Shown piece by piece: positions 57,807 to 64,000 of a stretch of DNA of 64,000 nucleotides. Under the pieces are notes generated by a model. The model was not told where the DNA came from and did not search any database. It worked only from the letters and a program-made list of their open reading frames with translations. Each line of letters opens with the position of its first letter. Positions within the stretch are counted from its first letter, which is position 1. This DNA is from CAWAQA01 sp963784065 (GTDB taxonomy: Bacteria > Acidobacteriota > Vicinamibacteria > Vicinamibacterales > UBA2999). The DNA lies in contig CAWAQA010000003.1 of NCBI GenBank assembly GCA_963784065.1, positions 1,364,001 through 1,428,000 of the forward strand, written 5' to 3'. The translations under genes were made by a program, and so were the position numbers.

Positions 57807-58894
57807 GAACGGGCGAACTCGGCGCTCAGCTTTCCCAGGGCCTCGAAGGTCAGGAAGTCGTCCTCATACAGCACCTTGAGCGTGACCCGGCCCAGCACCT
57901 TGTCGAGCTCGTACGGCGGAATACCTCCGCCGGGCGACTTCATGACGATGTCTTCGGTCGTCAGCGTGTGGCCGATCGGCAGGTCTCGCGACACGACGAG
58001 GCTCTTGCCCATCTTGACGATCGGCGCCTTCTCGCTGTCGTAGATCTTCTTGACGCCGTTGCCCACCGCCTTGGACGTGCGCTCGAGATCGCGCACCATC
58101 TTGCGCAGCCCGACCGGCTCGAGCGAGAACGCGTGGTCGGTGCCCTTCATCGCGCGGTTGAGCGTGAAGTGCTTCTCGACGATGCGGGCGCCGAGGATGT
58201 AGGCCGCCACCGGCATGGCGATGCCGTTGTCATGGCTCGAAAACCCGATCACCGCGCCGGGGAACCGCTCGCGGTAGGTGCCGATGACGCGCAGGTCGAG
58301 CTCCTCGAATGCCGCCGGGTACCCGGCCGTGCACTGCAGGATGGCGAGCTGCGGGTTGATCGGCATGATTGTGTCGTAGGCGCGCTGCACGTCCTCGATG
58401 AACGCGCCGCCCGTCGAGATGACCATCGGCTTGCCGCGGCGGGCGACGTACTTCAGGAGCGGCGTGCTCTTCAAATCGCCGGACGCAATCTTGTACGCGG
58501 GCATGTCGAGGGAGGCGAGGAAGTCGGCGCTCTCGAGATCGAATGCCGTCGCGAAGAAGTCGATGCCGAGCTCTCGGGCGTACTCCTGCAGCGCCCTGTA
58601 CTCGTCCAGTCCGAACTCGAGAAACTCGCGGTGCTCGCCGTAGGTGGCGCCGAAGCTGTTCTCGTTGTCGTAGGGCTTGTTGTACGCGGCGTTCGTGTAG
58701 AGGCCGCGGTTGTCGCGCTTCTGCAGCTTCACCGCGTGCGCGCCGGCCAGCTTGGCCTCGCGAAACAGCTCCCGCGCCTTGTCGAGGCTGCCCTGGTGGT
58801 TGTGCCCGATCTCCGCAATGACGTAGCACTGCGTGTGATCGCCGATCTCGTGCGCGCCGATCTTGAGTGTGCCTGCCAATGAGCTCTCCTTCAT
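57803..58894 (-). CDS. neuB: N-acetylneuraminate/nonulosonate synthase-like enzyme (NeuB family)
   Basis: Condenses phosphoenolpyruvate with a sugar aldehyde to a 3-deoxy-ulosonic acid. The 363-residue protein has the NeuB barrel: CYVIAEIGHNHQGSLDKA, HAVKLQKRDNRGLY, PAYKIASGDL, LQCTAGYPAAFEELDL, VIGFSSHDNGI and VEKHFTLNRAMKGTDHAFSL. A C-terminal SAF (antifreeze-like) domain follows (LVVSRDLPIGHTLTTEDI). The motifs deviate slightly from true NeuB (family EIGINHNG, KFQ), which hints at a different acceptor sugar. Start ATG 58894 overlaps the preceding stop (ATGA). Confidence 0.88.
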   Translation of the reverse strand: MKESSLAGTLKIGAHEIGDHTQCYVIAEIGHNHQGSLDKARELFREAKLAGAHAVKLQKRDNRGLYTNAAYNKPYDNENSFGATYGEHREFLEFGLDEYRALQEYARELGIDFFATAFDLESADFLASLDMPAYKIASGDLKSTPLLKYVARRGKPMVISTGGAFIEDVQRAYDTIMPINPQLAILQCTAGYPAAFEELDLRVIGTYRERFPGAVIGFSSHDNGIAMPVAAYILGARIVEKHFTLNRAMKGTDHAFSLEPVGLRKMVRDLERTSKAVGNGVKKIYDSEKAPIVKMGKSLVVSRDLPIGHTLTTEDIVMKSPGGGIPPYELDKVLGRVTLKVLYEDDFLTFEALGKLSAEFARS

Positions 58895-60162
58895 ACCGCC
58901 GCCTGGCTCGGCGTCTTTGATTGTGCCCCTGACGTGGCGCGCGCCTCTACCGCCCACACCAGCGCCCCGAGGCATGCGATCCCTGCGATGCGAACAACCC
59001 ATGCGACCCAGAAGCCGGGGGTCGGCGGGTTCGGTACGTTGAACTCGGGCAAGTAGAGCGGAAACCAATCCCAGAAGTACGACTGATCGTTCATGGCCAC
59101 CCACGGCTGCTGCGTGAACAGCGTCACCAGGGCAGCCCAGGGCGCCACGATGCGCCAGTCGGATTGTGCCAGCGTCATCGCATAGATGGCCGCGGTCGCC
59201 GGCACCGCGTAAGCGAGGTACCGCCACAGGTCGATATTGCCCACGAGCGTCAGGATGCCCACCGCGCCGAAATAGGTGAGCCACTCGCTCTCGCCGCGAA
59301 TCCGCACCTGCCCGCGGCAGGCGCGAACCAGGAGGAGCAGCGAAATGCCCCCGAAGACGGTGGCCACGAAGTACGCCAGGTAGATGAGGAACAGCGGACT
59401 GGCCAAGTAGCTGAGGTTGGCGAGGATGTCGGCGCTCGAGAGCAGGCCGCCTTCGATGCCGCGAAGCTCGCCCGCCGTCCCGGACGTCGCCGTGACCCAC
59501 TGCCGCAGCGCGATGAAGCTGATCACCGCCGGAAGGTAGGTGCCGACGATCACCCGCAGCGGCACGCGTCGGCGCAAGTCACGATGGATACCGAAGAGGA
59601 TCGCCACCAGGCCGAACTCACGCGCCAGCACGGCCAGGATCGTCGCGCCGACGGTGAGCGCACGGCGGCCGCGAATGATGGCGTACATCGCGAAGGCGAC
59701 CCAGAAGTAGGCGCCGAGGTCGATGAGGATCGGGTAGAAAGCGAACATCTTCGCAATTGCGACCGTGGCGAAGACATTGGTGGTGAAGATCACCTTGTGC
59801 GCCGTCGACGCTCCGTACAGGTCGAGGATCCCGCAGAGCACCAGCGCGAGCAGCGCCGTGTACACCAAGTTCAGCGCCTGGAAGGTACGGATCGGCTCCT
59901 TGAAGATGAAATCGTAGGCAAGCTGGTTGGTCAGCAGAACCAGGGGCCGCATGCGTGCGTTGTCGCCACCGTCACGCAGCGAGTCGACCATCATACGCGC
60001 GTAGATCGTCCCGTCGAACCCATATCCCTTGTTGTCGGCGATCCGGCCGCTCTGCGTCATGATCGAGCCCACCAGCGCCAGCGCCAGCGCCGTGACGCCC
60101 AGGTTGGTGGGCCACTTCCGTGTGGCGCCTGCCTCGCCGACGGACACGGCAACCCCCGACAT
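58891..60162 (-). CDS. Polytopic membrane protein, GT-C glycosyltransferase-like
   Basis: A 423-residue protein with about ten predicted membrane helices (for example TALALALVGSIMTQSGRI, LVYTALLALVLCGILDLYG, IYLAYFVATVFGGISLLLL). An early Asp lies in the first external loop (NKGYGFDGTIYARMMVDSL), as in GT-C enzymes that use lipid-linked sugars. I do not recognise a specific family, so transfer or flipping of a glycan unit is only a suggestion. ATG 60162 is two bases after the upstream stop codon (TAAAGATG), and its end overlaps the neuB-like gene, so it is inside the operon. Confidence 0.7.
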   Translation of the reverse strand: MSGVAVSVGEAGATRKWPTNLGVTALALALVGSIMTQSGRIADNKGYGFDGTIYARMMVDSLRDGGDNARMRPLVLLTNQLAYDFIFKEPIRTFQALNLVYTALLALVLCGILDLYGASTAHKVIFTTNVFATVAIAKMFAFYPILIDLGAYFWVAFAMYAIIRGRRALTVGATILAVLAREFGLVAILFGIHRDLRRRVPLRVIVGTYLPAVISFIALRQWVTATSGTAGELRGIEGGLLSSADILANLSYLASPLFLIYLAYFVATVFGGISLLLLVRACRGQVRIRGESEWLTYFGAVGILTLVGNIDLWRYLAYAVPATAAIYAMTLAQSDWRIVAPWAALVTLFTQQPWVAMNDQSYFWDWFPLYLPEFNVPNPPTPGFWVAWVVRIAGIACLGALVWAVEARATSGAQSKTPSQAAV

Positions 60163-60164
60163 CT

Positions 60165-61088
60165 TTACGTGCGCACGACCGGCCGCAGCTGCGCCACCAG
60201 CGAATCCCATCCGTATTGCGCTTGTGCGACCTCACGCGCGGCACGGCCGATCTTCTCTGCCTGGTCGAAGCCGGGCAGCCGGTCGCAGGCGTTGATGTCG
60301 ATGACGTTCTTCATGTGGACGAGCCCCGCCGGCGAGTGCTCGTCGAGGTTGGTGACGACGGCGCATCCGCACTCCATGGCGGCGTTGACGGTCGTATTGT
60401 TCGCGCGCAGGCCCTTCTCGAAGAATGCCGCGAGGTAGGTGCATTCGGTCAGCTGGTTGTAGACCGCCGTGTCGGACAGGTACCCCATGAAGTAGACCTG
60501 GCCGTTGAAGATCGCTTGCAGTTCCTCGAACCGCACGACAAATGAGCCGTCGAAGCTGGTGTTCTCGTGCAGCGCCGTCGACACGTAGACCGAATAGCTC
60601 TTGCCGGTGGCGTCGAGCAGGTCGCGCAGGCGGCGGTAGAGCGGCACGCGGATCTTGTGCGCCATGCCGAAGGTGAACACCGAGAGCTCGGTCTGCTGAA
60701 ATCGCTGAGGGTTCAGCAACGTCCCGGGGCAGAACAGCTCCACGATGTCGGGCCGCGCCGGTCCGAGGTCGTGGGCGAGCTCGCGATTGCCGCAATACAC
60801 CTTCGCGGCGGCGGCGAGCAGCCGCATTTCCACGTCGGTGCCGTCGAAAGCGTGCAGGAACAGCTCGAAGCCGCCGGTGTGGGCGTCCACCCACTCGGCG
60901 AGCCCCTGGGCGTCCCCTGGCGAAAATTCAGACATCTTCAGCGACAGGAGCGGCCGCTGATAGCGCTGCAGGTCGAGGGAGCCGATGCCAATCACCGGCA
61001 CATCAAGGTTGCGTGCCAGGATCGCGTTGAACTTGGCGATCCCGCAGGTCCATGGGTTCAGATGGTACCCAGCGATACAGTCAATCAT
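60165..61088 (-). CDS. Glycosyltransferase, GT4-like
   Basis: A 307-residue protein that begins IDCIAGYHLNPWTCGIAKF. The C-terminal half resembles the donor-binding domain of GT4 enzymes: VYFMGYLSDTAVYNQLTECTYLAAFF, then EKGLRANNTTVNAAMECGCAV and VTNLDEHSPAGL. The E-x7-E motif is not obvious, so activity is inferred from overall layout. No membrane helix is seen. The gene is followed two bases later by the GT-C-like gene. A short 7-bp word array begins just upstream of its start. Confidence 0.72.
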   Translation of the reverse strand: MIDCIAGYHLNPWTCGIAKFNAILARNLDVPVIGIGSLDLQRYQRPLLSLKMSEFSPGDAQGLAEWVDAHTGGFELFLHAFDGTDVEMRLLAAAAKVYCGNRELAHDLGPARPDIVELFCPGTLLNPQRFQQTELSVFTFGMAHKIRVPLYRRLRDLLDATGKSYSVYVSTALHENTSFDGSFVVRFEELQAIFNGQVYFMGYLSDTAVYNQLTECTYLAAFFEKGLRANNTTVNAAMECGCAVVTNLDEHSPAGLVHMKNVIDINACDRLPGFDQAEKIGRAAREVAQAQYGWDSLVAQLRPVVRT

Positions 61089-61090
61089 CA

Positions 61091-61126
61091 GGTCTCAGGG
61101 CTCAGGTGCAGGCCTCAGGCCTCGGG
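61091..61126. repeat. Short 7-bp word array (GGTCTCA/GGCCTCA type)
   Basis: GGTCTCA, GGGCTCA, a 6-bp word, then GGCCTCA and GGCCTCG, starting three bases upstream of the GT4-like start codon. No mirrored arm is evident nearby. Confidence 0.65.
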
Positions 61127-61225
61127 TTGGCGCATCGGAAACGCGAAGATCCGCGCCAGCCGGGCCGTATCGCGGCGACCGGAAGCCGACATTCTACTGC
61201 ACGTCGGAGCCTGCTCAGCCAATTC

Positions 61226-62164
61226 CTAGCCCAGCCGTGATGCCTGCCTCTGGCCCGCGACCGCCTCGATGGCATACGCGGGCCGGCGGCGCGCCTCATC
61301 GAGGGCGCGCCACGCGTACTGACCGACGATGCTCAGCGCCGCTGAGCTGGACCCCGGTCAGGCCGACAACGAGCGCCGTCACGAGCAGCAGTGCCGCACC
61401 GAGCGTCGGGAGCAGGAAGAGCGCGGCAACGGCCACGAGGAACGCGCATCCGATGCAGCGCGACGCCGATGTAACCGCACCATCGGATCGGGAAGTCCGA
61501 GAAGGAGACGACCGAGTCGACGACGAGCTTCGTCTTCTTCGCAAGCGTCCAGCCGGATTGGCCGTGCGCGCGCGGCTGCTTGTCGGTACTCGACATGGTC
61601 CTGCCGGAACCCGAGCCACGTGATGAGCGCGAAGACGCTCGCGTTCCGCTCCGCCGACTGGCAGAACGCGTCGATCACCACGCGGTCGATCAGGAAGGAA
61701 TCGGCGCCCCTCGCCGGCATGTCCGACAAGCCCACGAGACGCCGCATGATCCAGTAGTAGATCGCCGCGAACGCCTGGTGATGCCGCTCGCCGGGCCGCC
61801 GCCGGCGGACGGCCCAGACGACCTGGGCCCCGTTCCGCCATCGGTCGAGCATCTGCGGCAGCAGCTCAGGCGGATCCTGCAGATCCGCCGCGAGGAGCGC
61901 CGCAGCGTCGCCCGAGACCTGGTGCAGCCCGCATGTGATCGCCAGGTGCGAACCGGAGTTTCGCGCCAGCCTCACGCCGCGAATGCGGGCATCGCGGAGC
62001 GCGAGCTGCTCGATGACGGCAAACGTCCCGTCGCCTGAATGATCGTCCACGACGAGCCACTCCCATTCGTCGGCGCGGTTCGCCATGACCGCCGCGAGCC
62101 GCTCGTAGAGCATCGGCAGGTCGGCCGCCTCGTTGAACGCGGGGGTGATGATCGAAAGCCTCAC
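61226..62164 (-). pseudogene. Glycosyltransferase family 2, DPM1/GtrB-like with C-terminal membrane helices (three frameshifts)
   Basis: An undecaprenyl/dolichyl-phosphate sugar transferase type GT2: LSIITPAFNEAADLPMLYERL, LVVDDHSGDGTFAVIEQLA, LLAADLQDPPELLPQMLDRW, RGADSFLIDRVVIDAF and LGFRQDHVEYRQ. After frame corrections two C-terminal membrane helices follow (IGCAFLVAVAALFLLPTLGA, LLLVTALVVGLTGVQL), then YAWRALDEARRRPAYAIEAV and a stop at 61226. Three extra bases between 61330 and 61570 explain the breaks. GTG 62164 overlaps the stop of the aminotransferase gene (GTGA). Confidence 0.82.
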
Positions 62165-63324
62165 GATGCCGCAGCCGCGCGTGTCACCGCGTCAATCACG
62201 CGGTCCTGTTCCCCGTGTGTGAGCTGGTGGAACAGCGGGAGCACGATGGCCGTCTGGTACGCCTCCTCGCTGCGCGTGAGCGATCCGGCCGCTCGCCACG
62301 TGCCGTCCGGATACGCGCGCTCACGATGCGCGTTCATGGCGCCGCGGCGGGTCGAGATTCGTTCGTCGAGCAGGCGCTGCATCACGGAGCCCCGGCGTTC
62401 CCTGGCTACGCGGATCGCGTAGCTCTGCCAGTTCGTGCGGACGCTGCCCGACTCGGCCGGCACGATGACGCCGTCGCAATCGCGCAGCCCCTCGTGGTAG
62501 CGGGCCGCAAGCTCGCGCCGTCTCGCGACGATCGCCGGAAGCCGCGTCAACTGCTCGCGGCCGACCGCAGCCTGGATGTCGGTCATCCGGTAGTTGAACC
62601 CGAGGACCTGGTACTCCTCCTGGATCACTTGCGCCGAGGCGTGCCTCACCGTATCCGGCACGCTCATGCCATGCTGCCTGAGCAGGCGAAACCGGCGGTC
62701 GAGATCGGCATCGTTCGTGGTCAACATGCCGCCGTCGCCGGTCGAGAGCAGCTTGCGCGGGTGAAACGAGAAGCAGGCGACGGCGCCGTGCGGGCGGCCG
62801 ATACGCTGCCAGCGTCCGTCCCACAGGATCTCGCTGCCCGCCGCGCACGCCGCGTCTTCGATCACCGGCAGGCCATGGCGTCCCGCCACCGCGAGAATCG
62901 CGGCGAGATCGCAGGGCATCCCGAGCTGATGCACGCACAGGATCGCCCTGGTGCGCGGGCCGATCGCAGCCTCGAGCCGCGTCGCGTCCATGTTGAACGT
63001 GGCCAGATCGACGTCCACGAACACCGGCGTCGCTCCGCAGTACCGGATGGCATTGGCCGTCGCGATGAACGAGTGGCTCACGGTCACGACGTCGTCGCCC
63101 GGACCGACGCCGCACGCCGTGAGCGCGAGGTGCAAGGCGGTGGTGCAGCTCGACACGGCGCACGCATGGCTGGCGCCGACGGCATCGGCGAACTCCTGCT
63201 CGAAGGCCGCGACCTCCGGGCCCTGCGTCACCCATCCCGACAGGATGGCGCGCCGCGCGGCCTCGGCCTCGCGCTCGTCCATCCACGGCCGCGCCACTGG
63301 AATCGCCGACGCGGTCGTGGTCAT
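62161..63324 (-). CDS. DegT/DnrJ/EryC1/StrS family PLP aminotransferase
   Basis: Sugar nucleotide aminotransferase. The 387-residue protein has IPVARPWMDEREAEAARRAI, the cofactor phosphate loop SSCTTALHLALTACGV, VIEDAACAAGSEI, and the PLP-binding Lys in CFSFHPRKLLSTGDGGML. NYRMTDIQAAVGREQL is also typical. It would add an amino group to a 4-keto (or 3-keto) nucleotide sugar, probably one made by an epimerase/dehydratase encoded next door. Start ATG 63324 overlaps the epimerase stop (ATGA). Confidence 0.92.
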   Translation of the reverse strand: MTTTASAIPVARPWMDEREAEAARRAILSGWVTQGPEVAAFEQEFADAVGASHACAVSSCTTALHLALTACGVGPGDDVVTVSHSFIATANAIRYCGATPVFVDVDLATFNMDATRLEAAIGPRTRAILCVHQLGMPCDLAAILAVAGRHGLPVIEDAACAAGSEILWDGRWQRIGRPHGAVACFSFHPRKLLSTGDGGMLTTNDADLDRRFRLLRQHGMSVPDTVRHASAQVIQEEYQVLGFNYRMTDIQAAVGREQLTRLPAIVARRRELAARYHEGLRDCDGVIVPAESGSVRTNWQSYAIRVARERRGSVMQRLLDERISTRRGAMNAHRERAYPDGTWRAAGSLTRSEEAYQTAIVLPLFHQLTHGEQDRVIDAVTRAAAAS

Positions 63325-64000
63325 TGCGGCACCCGCGCCGCGCGCCACCACGCGACCAGCCGCCGCAGCCCTTCGTCGAGCGGCACGGCGGCGCGGAAGC
63401 CAAGCAGCCGTTCGGCCTTGTCGGTCGAGGCGAGCCTTCGCGGCACGGCGTTGATCTTTCGTTCCGGCCCGTACTCAGGGGATCTGTCTGCGCCCATGAC
63501 GCGCGTCAACGCCGCGGCGAGGTCGTTCAGGCTTGTCTCGACGCCGCTCGCCACGTTGCACACCTCGTCGGACACGTCGGAGGACAACGCCAGCACGTTT
63601 GCCCGCGCCACGTCGTCCACGTACACGAAGTCCATCGTCTGAGAGCCGTCTCCGAGGATGAGCGGCGGCTTGCCGGCCTCGAGCCGCTCCATCCAGCGGA
63701 TCAGCACTTCGGTGTACTTGCCGTGGATGTCCATGCGCGCGCCGTAGACGTTGAAATAGCGCAGCGCCACATAAGGCAGGCTCGTACATGTCGTTGAAGG
63801 ATCGCAACAGCCCCTCGAGCATCACCTTCGACGCACCGTACCACGTGCGGTTGTTGTAGGGATGATGCTCCTCGGTGGTGGGAAACTGCCCGGCCATCCC
63901 GTAGATCGAGGCGGTCGAGGCCGCCACGACCTTCTTCACCCCGGCCTGCTGCGCGGCCGACAACGACGTTGAAGGAGCCGGTGCACATGACCTCGAACGC
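63321..64000 (-). pseudogene. NAD-dependent epimerase/dehydratase, cut by the window edge (two frameshifts)
   Basis: The C-terminal two thirds of an extended SDR acting on a nucleotide sugar. Visible are VAASTASIYGMAGQFPTTE, the active-site Y-x-x-x-K in WYGASKVMLEGLLRSF, RYFNVYGARMD, LILGDGSQTMDFVYVDDVA and the C-terminal TDKAERLLGFRAAVPLDEGL. Frame changes by one extra base occur near 63965 and 63775. The start and the NAD-binding loop lie beyond position 64000. It could be a 4-epimerase or a dehydratase. It is directly coupled to the aminotransferase. Confidence 0.82.

Overview
The window is a high-GC bacterial chromosomal segment. Its gene content points to an acidobacterium, most likely of the Vicinamibacteria type: carboxypeptidase-regulatory-domain TonB-dependent receptors, a reaction-centre-type di-heme cytochrome c in an otherwise non-photosynthetic setting, FG-GAP and NHL propeller proteins, DUF6152, and Tat-exported amidohydrolases. 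This placement rests on gene families only, because there is no rRNA or ribosomal protein in the window. I see no tRNA, rRNA, CRISPR array, insertion sequence or prophage. Many genes are interrupted by single-base indels with intact protein sequence on both sides. Where the direction can be read, it is nearly always one extra base, which looks like insertion-biased read error and not gene decay.

Layout. 0-23 kb: export- and envelope-oriented accessory genes, namely a serine hydrolase, cytochrome c, two FG-GAP repeat proteins, DUF6152, a fused membrane/spermidine-synthase-like protein with TPRs, an NHL propeller, a double-domain esterase, two tandem amidohydrolases and two TonB-dependent receptors. 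23-29.7 kb: a MerR-like/TPR protein, glucokinase, a VanZ-like protein, and a transglutaminase - ABC ATPase - ABC permease operon. 29.9-34.9 kb: an MBL-fold lipoprotein, ergothioneine genes (egtB, egtD) and thiazole genes (thiS, thiG). 34.9-64 kb: a large surface-polysaccharide locus with a methyltransferase, an O-antigen ligase/polymerase-like protein, UDP-sugar dehydrogenase (wbpA-like), gmd, rmlD, several GT2/GT4 glycosyltransferases, a WecA-like/FlaA1-like hybrid, a capsule-type protein, HAD hydrolase, transketolase, neuA-like, aldehyde dehydrogenase, 2OG-Fe(II) oxygenase, SDR, neuB-like, a GT-C-like membrane protein, DegT aminotransferase and an epimerase cut by the window edge. From 57 to 64 kb most neighbours overlap by ATGA or GTGA, so that part is one minus-strand operon.

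The most unusual content is non-coding. About 18 loci, mostly intergenic and two inside protein-coding linkers, carry arrays of degenerate 7-bp words. They are often arranged so that the right arm is the reverse complement of the left arm in the same 7-bp register. Each locus has its own word, but a small vocabulary recurs (CTCAGGG/CCCTGAG, GTCTACG/GTCTTCG, GGCAGCA/TGCTGCC). A second family consists of palindromes (core GGGCCGGCTGAAGCCGGCC followed by CCTACG) that occur as inverted pairs with their tails facing each other, like REP doublets (REPINs). A third structure is a 233-bp nested inverted repeat at 51.07-51.30 kb. I recognise no described system that accounts for the 7-bp word elements.
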